Made by a program: the position numbers and the translations under genes
NCBI RefSeq assembly: GCF_025336545.1
Contig: NZ_JAODBU010000008.1
Location: 1-64,000 of the forward strand
DNA: 64,000 nt
Source: Eubacterium_U album
GTDB taxonomy: Bacteria > Bacillota > Clostridia > Lachnospirales > Lachnospiraceae
Direction of reading: 5' to 3'
In this document: positions 54,138-61,412 of the stretch, one piece after another
How positions within the stretch are numbered: position 1 is the stretch's first letter
Layout: each line of letters begins with the position of its first letter
Notes under the pieces: model-generated
What the model was told of the DNA's origin: nothing
The model's input: only the letters and a program-made list of their open reading frames with translations
Databases searched by the model: none

Positions 54138-54872
54138 ATGAATACAGTACTGTTTGATTTAGACGGAACGCTTTTACCAATGAATATGGATGATTTTATG
54201 GATACATATTTTAAGGCGTTAGAGTCAAGATTTGAAACGTTAGGATTTGATCCTGAGAAAATTAAAAAATGTTTATGGGCCGGAACAAAAGCCATGGTTG
54301 CTAACGAAGGCTACATAACAAATGAAGAATGTTTTTGGAATGTTTTTGAAAAATATTTTTCGGATGACGGGAAAAAATTAGAACGTAGAAAAAGAATTAA
54401 GATAGAAAGAGAAATGACTAAGTTTTACAAGAGTGATTTTCAGGTGGCAAGATTTAATACAAGACCTGACAGTCTTGCTAATGAATGTGTTGATTTACTT
54501 AAAAGTAAAGGATATCAGATTGTTGTAGCAACTAATCCTTTATATCCGCAGGTTGCAACATATGAAAGACTTAGTTGGGCAGGATTTGAACCGGATGAAT
54601 TTTTGCATGTTACTACATATGAGAATTCGTGCTTTAGCAAACCTAATCTGAATTACTACAGACATTTGCTAAAGACATTAGATAAGGATGCTGAAGATTG
54701 TCTGATGGTTGGTAATGATGTAGATGAAGACATGTGTGCATTAGAAATTGGCATGGATGTATTTTTACTTAATGAATGTCTAATCAACAGTAAGAAAAAA
54801 GATATTTCTCAATATAAAAAAGGAAATTGGAAAGTGTTTAGGGAATATATAGACACTCTTCCGAATATTTAA
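54138..54872 (+). CDS. HAD-superfamily hydrolase
   Basis: A 244-residue phosphatase-like protein. Motif I is LFDLDGTLL with nucleophile Asp7 and acid Asp9. Motif II Thr is in VVATNPLY, the motif III Lys is in CFSKPNLNYY, and motif IV is GNDVDEDM. The cap lies between motifs I and II (C1 type). Start is 14 bases after yebC. The substrate is unknown. Confidence 0.87.
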   Translation: MNTVLFDLDGTLLPMNMDDFMDTYFKALESRFETLGFDPEKIKKCLWAGTKAMVANEGYITNEECFWNVFEKYFSDDGKKLERRKRIKIEREMTKFYKSDFQVARFNTRPDSLANECVDLLKSKGYQIVVATNPLYPQVATYERLSWAGFEPDEFLHVTTYENSCFSKPNLNYYRHLLKTLDKDAEDCLMVGNDVDEDMCALEIGMDVFLLNECLINSKKKDISQYKKGNWKVFREYIDTLPNI

Positions 54873-54881
54873 TGAAGACAA

Positions 54882-54905
54882 AGGGGGCTTCAATAGAGGC
54901 TCCCT
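54882..54905 (+). terminator. Hairpin after the HAD gene, possible terminator
   Basis: AGGGGGCTTC (54882-54891) and GAGGCTCCCT (54896-54905) pair fully if two G-U pairs are counted. No T run follows directly. Confidence 0.45.
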
Positions 54906-54946
54906 ATATGTATGTATAAATTTATTTTTGTTTTTGGGAGAAAATT

Positions 54947-55825
54947 ATGAAGGATAAAATAATTAATCCGTTGTTGTTACTTCTTACAGCAATAATTTGG
55001 GGAAGTGGATTTGTAGCACAGAGTGTTGGAATGAATTTTGTTCAGCCATTTACATTTAACTTTTCCCGATGTATTGTCGGAGGCATATTTTTAGCCATAT
55101 ATATTATGGTTATGGGTAAAGGAAGTAAGAAATCAAAAAAGAGTACGGAAGCAGTATTTATTGGAGGATTGTGTTGTGGATTATGCCTTTTTGGTGGGAT
55201 GACATTTCAACAGATAGGAATTCAATATACTGAGGTCGGAAAAGCAGGATTTCTCACAGCAATGTACATAGTGTTAGTACCTGTATTGTCAACTATGTTT
55301 TTAAGAAAGAAAACAGGAATACATATTTGGCTTGGAGTTGTATTAGCAGTTGTAGGAATTTATTTGTTGTCGATTTCTTCTGACTCATTTACAATTGTCA
55401 AAGGCGATATATATGAAATTATATGTGCATTAATGTTTGCCCTTCATATTTTGGTAATTGATTATTTCAATACAAAAGCAGATCCGGTAAAAATATCATG
55501 TGTTCAGTTTTTTGTATGTGGCATTTTAAGTGGTGTGTTTATGATGACAGCAGAACAGCCACAGGTTCAATATATATTAGCTGCATGGCAGCCGATATTG
55601 TATGCAGGCATTGTTTCAACTGGAATTGGATATACATTACAGGTTGTAGGACAAAGAAATGTTAATCCAACGGTTGCATCTTTAATTTTGAGTTTAGAGT
55701 CAGTTGTATCTGCAATTGCAGGGCTTTTAATTTTAGATCAGCAGTTGACTCAGCGTGAAATATATGGCTGTATATGTATGTTTGCTGCAATTGTTCTTGC
55801 ACAGTTGCCAATAAAGAATACATAA
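54947..55825 (+). CDS. DMT-family (EamA) transporter
   Basis: A 292-residue protein with ten predicted membrane helices formed by two EamA repeats. The first repeat starts LLLLTAIIWGSGFVAQSVGM, and the second carries YAGIVSTGIGYTLQVVGQRN and SLILSLESVVSAIAGLLIL. Members export or import amino acids, nucleotide-related compounds or metabolites; the substrate here is unknown. GGGAG precedes the ATG. Confidence 0.88.
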   Translation: MKDKIINPLLLLLTAIIWGSGFVAQSVGMNFVQPFTFNFSRCIVGGIFLAIYIMVMGKGSKKSKKSTEAVFIGGLCCGLCLFGGMTFQQIGIQYTEVGKAGFLTAMYIVLVPVLSTMFLRKKTGIHIWLGVVLAVVGIYLLSISSDSFTIVKGDIYEIICALMFALHILVIDYFNTKADPVKISCVQFFVCGILSGVFMMTAEQPQVQYILAAWQPILYAGIVSTGIGYTLQVVGQRNVNPTVASLILSLESVVSAIAGLLILDQQLTQREIYGCICMFAAIVLAQLPIKNT

Positions 55826-55913
55826 TCAGTTAGCAACAGATTAATATGATAAGTTCAATATAGTTGCAAAATTATATTGTCTTAAGTATAATAAACCTAT
55901 TGTAAAAATAGGA

Positions 55914-55995
55914 GGAAACAAAATGAACCAAGTTCATTTTATGTAAATGTTTCCGACGAATAGCCACCGACCGAAGGGCGGGGGCAATACATATT
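55914..55995 (+). repeat. Family A structured intergenic element, copy 3 (before amino acid binding protein)
   Basis: Both domains intact. Domain 1: GGAAACA/TGTTTCC around ATGAAC-CAA-GTTCAT. Domain 2: GAATAGCCACCGACCGAAGG, then GCGGGGGCAATACATA. It ends about 19 bases before the ATG; the AGGAGG of the gene lies right after it. Confidence 0.85.
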
Positions 55996-56013
55996 ATTTA
56001 GGAGGAAATTCAA

Positions 56014-56802
56014 ATGAAAAAAGTATTAGTAGTAGCACTTTCAGCAATTTTAGCTGTATCAATGTTTACAGCATGTGGAAGTAAAAAATCAGAAACAGCT
56101 AATGGAACAGTTAATGAAGACAAGTTAATTATGGGAACAAACGCAGAATTCCCACCATATGAATATTATGGAGATGACGGTGAAGTTACAGGTATTGATG
56201 TAGAAATAGCGCAGGCAATTGCTGACAAATTAGACCTTAAATTACAGGTTGAAGATATGAACTTTGATTCAATCATTACAGCAGTACAGAGTGGAAAAGC
56301 AGATGTTGGTATTGCAGGAATGACAGTAACAGAAGACAGACTTAAAAATGTTAACTTTACGGACAGTTACGCAACAGGTGTTCAGGTTGTTATTGTAAAA
56401 GAAGGTTCAGATATTACTACAGTTGATGACTTATTTGCAGATGGGGCAAATCATTCAATAGGTGTACAGAGTGGAACAACAGGTGATATTTATTGTACAG
56501 ATGATATCGAAGGTAAAAAATTAGGAACAGTTGAAAGATTTAACAAAGGTGCAGATGCTGTTCAGGCTTTAATCGCAGGAAAGATTGACTGTGTAGTTAT
56601 TGATAATCAGCCGGCAAAAGAATTTGTAGCTGCAAACGAAGGATTAAAAATTCTTGATACAGAGTATGTAACAGAAGATTATGCTATTGCTATTAAAAAA
56701 GGAAATGATAAATTAACAGAAAAAATAAATGGAGCATTAAAAGAATTAAAGGATGAAGGAAAGGTTCAGGAAATCCTTGACAAATATATTAATGCTGAAT
56801 AA
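56014..56802 (+). CDS. Amino acid ABC transporter, substrate-binding lipoprotein
   Basis: A 262-residue family 3 solute-binding protein. The lipoprotein signal ends at Cys21 (SMFTACGSKK). The mature part has the typical IMGTNAEFPPYEYYGDDGEV, AGMTVTEDRLKNVNFTDSY and IGVQSGTTGD stretches, with NAEFPPYEY in the ligand pocket. This type binds polar amino acids such as glutamine, cystine or histidine; the exact ligand is not readable. AGGAGG precedes the ATG. It is the first gene of a three-gene transporter operon. Confidence 0.93.
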   Translation: MKKVLVVALSAILAVSMFTACGSKKSETANGTVNEDKLIMGTNAEFPPYEYYGDDGEVTGIDVEIAQAIADKLDLKLQVEDMNFDSIITAVQSGKADVGIAGMTVTEDRLKNVNFTDSYATGVQVVIVKEGSDITTVDDLFADGANHSIGVQSGTTGDIYCTDDIEGKKLGTVERFNKGADAVQALIAGKIDCVVIDNQPAKEFVAANEGLKILDTEYVTEDYAIAIKKGNDKLTEKINGALKELKDEGKVQEILDKYINAE

Positions 56803-56812
56803 TTAGTAACGG

Positions 56813-56894
56813 GGAAACAAAATGAACGTAGTTCATTTTATGTAAATGTTTCCGATGAATAGCCGCTGACCGAAGGGCGGGGGCATTACATATT
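56813..56894 (+). repeat. Family A structured intergenic element, copy 4 (inside the ABC operon)
   Basis: Differs from copy 3 at only a handful of positions; the inner hairpin is ATGAAC-GTA-GTTCAT, so the stem is unchanged and the loop altered. It ends about 15 bases before the permease ATG and begins 10 bases after the stop of the binding protein gene. Confidence 0.85.
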
Positions 56895-56908
56895 TTATAG
56901 GAGAAACA

Positions 56909-57655
56909 ATGGAGAATTTTATTATTAAAGCTTTTTCTATGGCTGACATAAAAGATGATTTTGTACTTAATTTTATAAAGGATAACCGTTGGAAATATTT
57001 GACTGACGGTTTGAAAATAACTCTCGAAGTTACATTCTTTGCAGTTATTTTAGGTATTGTTTTAGGTTCGGTAATAGCTATTATCCGTTCTACTTATGAT
57101 ACAAATTATGAAAGTATGAAATCTAAAGTCGGTAAGGCAGTATTAAAGATTTTAAACTTAGTAGCAAAAATTTATTTAACAGTAATCAGAGGAACACCGG
57201 TAGTTGTTCAGTTAATGATTATGTATTATGTAATTTTTTCAACATCAAATAATAAAGTACCTATTGCTATTTTGTCATTTGGAATTAATTCTGGTGCATA
57301 TGTTGCTGAGATAATTAGAAGTGGTATTATGGCAATTGACAGAGGTCAGTTTGAGGCAGGAAGAAGTTTAGGATTTAATTACATTCAGACAATGATTTAT
57401 ATTATTCTTCCACAGGCATTTAAGAATATTTTACCTGCCCTTGCAAATGAATTTATTGTTTTATTAAAGGAAACATCAGTTGCAGGTTATGTTGCTCTCC
57501 AGGATTTAACAAAGGGTGGAGATATTATTCGTAGTAGAACATATAGTGCGTTTATGCCACTTATAACAGTTGCTGTTATTTATTTGGTAATGGTAATGTT
57601 CTTTACTTATTTAGTTGGAAGATTAGAAAGGAGACTAAGAAATGATGAAAGATAA
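56909..57655 (+). CDS. Amino acid ABC transporter permease
   Basis: A 248-residue HisM/GlnP-type permease. An N-terminal amphipathic region is followed by the start of the membrane domain at WKYLTDGLKITLEVTFFAVI; five helices follow. The EAA loop that contacts the ATPase is EAGRSLGFNYIQTMIYIILPQ. It overlaps the ATPase gene by 14 bases. GGAG precedes the ATG. Confidence 0.93.
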   Translation: MENFIIKAFSMADIKDDFVLNFIKDNRWKYLTDGLKITLEVTFFAVILGIVLGSVIAIIRSTYDTNYESMKSKVGKAVLKILNLVAKIYLTVIRGTPVVVQLMIMYYVIFSTSNNKVPIAILSFGINSGAYVAEIIRSGIMAIDRGQFEAGRSLGFNYIQTMIYIILPQAFKNILPALANEFIVLLKETSVAGYVALQDLTKGGDIIRSRTYSAFMPLITVAVIYLVMVMFFTYLVGRLERRLRNDER

Positions 57656-58394
57656 TAGTCAGCCTTTAATTGTTGTGAAAGATGTAAAGAAATACTACAA
57701 AGGTGAAGTTATCAAAGCTTTAGATGGTATTAATCTTACAATTAACGAAGGAGAAGTTGTAGTTATTATTGGACCGTCAGGTAGTGGTAAAAGTACAATG
57801 CTCCGTTGTTTAAACCTTTTAGAGATACCTACAGATGGAGAAATTATATTTGAAGGTGAAAATCTTTTAGGGAAGAAAACTAATATAGATAAACACAGAC
57901 AGAAAATGGGAATGGTATTCCAGCATTTTAATCTTTTCCCTCATATGACTGTAATGAAGAATATGACTATAGCACCAACAAAACTCAAAATTAAAAACAA
58001 AGAAGAAGCCGAGGCTAAGGCAAAGGAACTTCTTGAAGTTGTTAATTTAGCTGATCGTGCTGAGGCGTATCCAAAACAGTTATCAGGTGGACAGAAACAA
58101 AGAATTGCAATTGCAAGAGCTTTGTGTATGGATCCTGAAGTAATGCTTTTTGATGAACCTACATCAGCACTTGATCCTGAAATGGTAGGTGAAGTTTTAA
58201 GTGTTATGAAGGATTTAGCACGCAGAGGAATGACAATGGCTGTTGTTACACATGAAATGGCATTTGCTAGAGAAGTTGCAACAAGAGTTATATTTATGGA
58301 TGCGGGAAGAATAATTGAAGAAGGTACTCCGGAAGAAATATTTGAACATCCAAAGAACCAGAGATTAAAAGACTTTTTATCAAAAGTGTTATAA
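57642..58394 (+). CDS. Amino acid ABC transporter ATP-binding protein
   Basis: A 250-residue GlnQ-type ATPase: Walker A GPSGSGKST near residues 43-51, Q-loop VFQHFNLFPHMTV, signature LSGGQKQRIAIARAL, Walker B VMLFDEPTSALDPE, H-loop VVTHEMAFA. AAAGGAG (57627-57633) fits ATG 57642 within the permease gene. It completes the operon with a terminator after it. Confidence 0.95.
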   Translation: MMKDNSQPLIVVKDVKKYYKGEVIKALDGINLTINEGEVVVIIGPSGSGKSTMLRCLNLLEIPTDGEIIFEGENLLGKKTNIDKHRQKMGMVFQHFNLFPHMTVMKNMTIAPTKLKIKNKEEAEAKAKELLEVVNLADRAEAYPKQLSGGQKQRIAIARALCMDPEVMLFDEPTSALDPEMVGEVLSVMKDLARRGMTMAVVTHEMAFAREVATRVIFMDAGRIIEEGTPEEIFEHPKNQRLKDFLSKVL

Positions 58395-58462
58395 AGACTA
58401 ATGGAATTATAAAAGTGTTTTATATAAATCATTTTAAGATTAATTTTTGATATATATATACT

Positions 58463-58496
58463 AAAAAGCAGTGAGTTAAGGCTCGCTGCTTTTTAT
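58463..58496 (+). terminator. Terminator of the amino acid ABC operon
   Basis: AAAAAGCAGTGAG (58463-58475) and CTCGCTGCTTTTT (58482-58494), one G-T, 6-base loop. Confidence 0.85.
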
Positions 58497-58583
58497 ATTT
58501 TTGTGTAGAATAATTTACTTTTATAAAATTTAGTTTTCAAATGTCAAATTTAAGAATGAAGTGTCGCAAACTTTGTTTATGAT

Positions 58584-59063
58584 TTATTTGTGATAAGGTT
58601 CATTATTTATGATTCTGTAACTTCTATATATTTGTTCTAATAAAATTACACGCATTAGTTGGTGTGGAAAAGTCATTTTTGAAAAGCTTAATTTAAAATC
58701 AGAACGTTTAGAAACACTTTCATGTAAGCCTAAAGAACCACCAATAATAAAAATAATATGACTTTCACCGGTTATTCCCAGTGAATTAATCTTTTTAGAT
58801 AATTCAACGGAATCCAATTGCTTTCCTAAAATTTCTAAAGTAATAACATATGCGTTGTCTGGAACGTGCTTTAAAATTCGTTCAGCTTCTTTTTCCTTAA
58901 TTAAATTAATTTCTGTATCGGAACTGTTTTCGATTGTCTTTTCATCGGCAACTTCAACAATATTTAATTTGCAATATCTTGAAAGACGTTTAGAATATTC
59001 AGCAATTGCATCTCTATAAAAATTTTCTTTAATTTTACCAACAGTAATGAGTGTAATTTTCAT
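58584..59063 (-). CDS. rlmH: 23S rRNA (pseudouridine1915-N3)-methyltransferase
   Basis: A 159-residue SPOUT methyltransferase acting on helix 69 of 23S rRNA in the 70S ribosome. MKITLITVGKIKENFYRDAI opens the protein; YVITLEILGKQLDS, FIIGGSLGLHESV and the C-terminal LLEQIYRSYRIINNEPYHK are family blocks including the SAM-binding knot. AAAGGA on the minus strand fits ATG 59063. The frame is open further upstream, but that part has no coding character and overlaps the next gene. Confidence 0.95.
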   Translation of the reverse strand: MKITLITVGKIKENFYRDAIAEYSKRLSRYCKLNIVEVADEKTIENSSDTEINLIKEKEAERILKHVPDNAYVITLEILGKQLDSVELSKKINSLGITGESHIIFIIGGSLGLHESVSKRSDFKLSFSKMTFPHQLMRVILLEQIYRSYRIINNEPYHK

Positions 59064-59117
59064 ATTTAAAATCCTTTCACCTTGTTCAAAAACAAATAAT
59101 AGAGTATAATGATATAA

Positions 59118-59175
59118 GGATACCGAAGCGGGAGTTTTTTGTGCTTGCACAAAAAAACTCACATTTATGGTATCC
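59118..59175 (+). repeat. Hairpin element related in outline to family B
   Basis: GGATACC (59118-59124) and GGTATCC (59169-59175) close an inner 13-bp hairpin GAGTTTTTTGTGC (59132-59144) with GCACAAAAAAACTC. GTAAA follows, as after the family B copies. A smaller GGAAGTAGCCCGATAGGGCG piece follows at 59188-59207. Confidence 0.6.
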
Positions 59176-59223
59176 GTAAAACATGAGGAAGTAGCCCGAT
59201 AGGGCGAAATCCGAATGTTTTTA

Positions 59224-59264
59224 GGATTGAGAAAGCACGAAGTGCGAAACAATCCGTAAATATC
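59224..59264 (+). repeat. Family B hairpin element, copy 2
   Basis: GGATTG (59224-59229) pairs with CAATCC (59250-59255); inside is GCAC-GAA-GTGC. CGTAAATATC follows. First of two tandem copies, period 67 bases. Confidence 0.8.
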
Positions 59265-59290
59265 ATTATACAATAAAAGTAAATGTTTTA

Positions 59291-59331
59291 GGATTGAGAA
59301 AGCACGAAGTGCGAAACAATCCGTAAATATC
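59291..59331 (+). repeat. Family B hairpin element, copy 3
   Basis: Same sequence as copy 2, at 59291-59331, with the same ATTATAC flank. It ends about 28 bases before the start of the zinc-ribbon gene. Confidence 0.8.
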
Positions 59332-59358
59332 ATTATACGGTATACGGAGGAAATGTAA

Positions 59359-60072
59359 ATGCCATTTTGCCCAAAATGTAAATACGAATTTGTAGATGGA
59401 ATAAAAAAATGCAACGAATGTGGTTGCGATTTAGTAGACAACTTAGATGATATAACTAATGAGTCTGATGAAGAAATTATGGATAATGAGAATATAATTA
59501 ATGCTGAATTAGAGAATGCTAATTTAGGCGAAACATATGAATCTTTAGAGGATGGAAATGTATCAGTTGACAAAGAAGATGAAGAAAGCAGATTTATGAG
59601 TTCTGCAAAGACATATCAGAAATTATCAGATAAATATGAAGATGTAAAGTCATCAGCATATACATTGATTTTAGTTGGTGGAGTTGGACTTTTTGTTATG
59701 ATTCTTCAATGGATTAATGTTATTAAATTTCCAATATCAAGTCAGACTAAATGGTTGTTTAATTCTGTTTTAGGAGGAATGTTTATAATATTCCTTGCTG
59801 CCGGAATTGTATCATTTATGCATGCTAAAAAAGTTAAAATTGAGGCTGACATTGAGGATAAACTTATAAATAAAATTAATCAATTTGCAAAAGAAAACAT
59901 AACAAAAGAAATAATTGATAAAGAAGTACCACAGGATGATCATGTAGAAATATTATTTTTCAACCGTGCTGAGGTAATAAAAAACATATTGATGCATGAA
60001 TTTGAGGATGCTGATGAGGCATTGATAGATGAACTTATTGAGAATATATATCAGAGTATATATGAAGAATAA
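59359..60072 (+). CDS. Zinc-ribbon membrane protein, unknown function
   Basis: A 237-residue protein. The N-terminal zinc ribbon has CPKC (residues 4-7) and CNECGC (about 18-23). A long acidic linker follows to about residue 85. Two membrane helices lie near 103-119 (TLILVGGVGLFVMILQW) and 135-152 (VLGGMFIIFLAAGIVSFM). The C-terminal soluble region is helical and acidic. GGAGG is 8 bases before ATG 59359. The upstream region carries three stacked hairpin elements. Confidence 0.72.
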   Translation: MPFCPKCKYEFVDGIKKCNECGCDLVDNLDDITNESDEEIMDNENIINAELENANLGETYESLEDGNVSVDKEDEESRFMSSAKTYQKLSDKYEDVKSSAYTLILVGGVGLFVMILQWINVIKFPISSQTKWLFNSVLGGMFIIFLAAGIVSFMHAKKVKIEADIEDKLINKINQFAKENITKEIIDKEVPQDDHVEILFFNRAEVIKNILMHEFEDADEALIDELIENIYQSIYEE

Positions 60073-60081
60073 ATATAAAAT

Positions 60082-60125
60082 AAAAGCTCTTGCATTAATA
60101 GATATAAAATGCAAGAGCTTTTTTA
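60082..60125 (+). terminator. Terminator of the zinc-ribbon gene
   Basis: AAAAGCTCTTGCATT (60082-60096) and AATGCAAGAGCTTTT (60108-60122), a perfect 15-bp stem followed by T residues. Confidence 0.9.
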
Positions 60126-60215
60126 TGCTTAGTACTAATAATAGATAGTGAAAAATAGGATAATATATGAAGAGAATGTATACGTAATATAGTTAATTTA
60201 GAGGAGAAAAATAAA

Positions 60216-61190
60216 ATGAGTGAAATTAAAAAAATTGCAGTTTTAACAAGTGGAGGAGATGCACCGGGAATGAATTCAGCTATAAGAGCAGTTGTATTTA
60301 GTGCGGCGCGTTTTGGAATAGAAGTAGTTGGAATTTTTAGAGGATACGAAGGACTTATAGATTGGGAAACTATAAAATTAGAGCCTGATGATGTTAGAAA
60401 TATAAACAATCGGGGAGGCACAATTTTATACACAAGCAGAAGCGAAAGATTTTTAGATGAAAAATTTAGAAAACAGGCCGCAGATAATTTGAGAAAAAAT
60501 AATGTTGATGCTGTTGTGGCAATCGGCGGAGATGGAACTTTAAGGGGTGCAATTGATTTTGAAAAAGAAGGAATAAACATTGCTTGTATTCCAGGAACAA
60601 TTGATAGAGATGTTTCATGTAGTGAATATACGTTAGGATTTGATACTGCTGCAAATACTGCGACAGAAGCAATTGATAAAATCCGCGATTCATCTATTTC
60701 GCATGGTAGATGTAGCGTTGTAGAAGTAATGGGAAGAAAACGCGGATATATCGCTTTGTGGGCAGGAATGGCAACATCAGCCGATGCTATTATTTTACCT
60801 GAAAAATGGGATGGCAATTATAATAATGTAACAGATGCGATAAAGAGACGACATGAAGATGGAAGAAACAGTTATTTAGTTGTGGTTGCTGAAGGAGTAA
60901 CAGATGCCAATGAACTTGCTGATTTAATAAAGAAAAAAACGGGTATTGAATCAAGAGTCTCAGTATTAGGATATATCCAGCGTGGTGGACAACCATCAGC
61001 TAAGGATAGAATGTATGGTTCATTAATGGGGGCTTATGCCGTGGAAATATTGGTGAATGGCAATAAGAACAGAATTGTTGCTATAAAAGATGATAAGCTT
61101 ATAGACTATTCAATAAATGAAGCTTTAAATATTCAGAATAGTCAGATTGATTCATTTCAGTACAAATTAAGTTTATTGTTATCAGATTGA
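60216..61190 (+). CDS. pfkA: ATP-dependent 6-phosphofructokinase
   Basis: Commits fructose-6-phosphate to glycolysis. It has 324 residues: LTSGGDAPGMNSAIRA at the N-terminus, GGDGTLRGA for ATP/Mg binding, PGTIDRDV with the catalytic Asp (most members read PGTIDNDI), EVMGRKRGYIALW, and LGYIQRGGQPSA. AGAGGAG precedes the ATG. Its last codons are part of a 40-base tandem duplication that leaves the protein sequence unchanged. Confidence 0.94.
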   Translation: MSEIKKIAVLTSGGDAPGMNSAIRAVVFSAARFGIEVVGIFRGYEGLIDWETIKLEPDDVRNINNRGGTILYTSRSERFLDEKFRKQAADNLRKNNVDAVVAIGGDGTLRGAIDFEKEGINIACIPGTIDRDVSCSEYTLGFDTAANTATEAIDKIRDSSISHGRCSVVEVMGRKRGYIALWAGMATSADAIILPEKWDGNYNNVTDAIKRRHEDGRNSYLVVVAEGVTDANELADLIKKKTGIESRVSVLGYIQRGGQPSAKDRMYGSLMGAYAVEILVNGNKNRIVAIKDDKLIDYSINEALNIQNSQIDSFQYKLSLLLSD

Positions 61191-61230
61191 TTCATTTCAG
61201 TACAAATTAAGTTTATTGTTATCAGATTAG
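61143..61230 (+). repeat. 40-base tandem duplication at the pfkA 3' end
   Basis: The unit starting CAGATTGATTCATTTCAG at 61143 is repeated at 61183, and a third CAGATTAG begins at 61223. The two full copies are identical. The pfkA stop is the TGA at the start of copy 2. Confidence 0.9.
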
Positions 61231-61265
61231 ACTCTCAGATTAGACAAATTAATTTATAGATTATA

Positions 61266-61303
61266 AAAATGCGTAGTGTAAATTAAGCACTACGCATTTT
61301 GTT
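61266..61303 (+). terminator. Terminator after pfkA
   Basis: AAAATGCGTAGTG (61266-61278) and CACTACGCATTTT (61288-61300), perfect stem, 9-base loop. Confidence 0.85.
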
Positions 61304-61307
61304 AATT

Positions 61308-61365
61308 GTACGCCCTGCGACGCACGTTTCAAATCGTATAATATGAAACAATCTCTAGAGGGTAC
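61308..61365. other. Nested inverted repeat of unknown role
   Basis: GTACGCCCT (61308-61316) can pair with AGGGTAC (61359-61365), and GTTTCA (61326-61331) with TGAAAC (61344-61349) inside. It lies between convergent pfkA and the deacetylase gene. Possibly another small repeat element. Confidence 0.4.
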
Positions 61366-61412
61366 TTGTTTAGTTTAGAAAATATAACAAGATAAATGAT
61401 GCAATATTTAAT

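Noticed and set aside
55954..55995. Glycine riboswitch in family A
   Set aside because: GCCACCGAC...GGGGCAA recalls the glycine aptamer, but the required CUCUCAGGCAAA-type 3' segment is missing and the spacing is wrong.
59224..59264. Possible hammerhead ribozyme in family B (GCAC-GAA-GTGC-GAAAC)
   Set aside because: The GAAA after a stem resembles the hammerhead core, but no CUGAUGA-type strand precedes the stem and the outer arms pair directly with each other.
59064..59573. In-frame N-terminal extension of rlmH
   Set aside because: RlmH proteins are about 159 residues; the extension overlaps the hairpin elements and the zinc-ribbon gene on the other strand, and AAAGGA marks the start at 59063.
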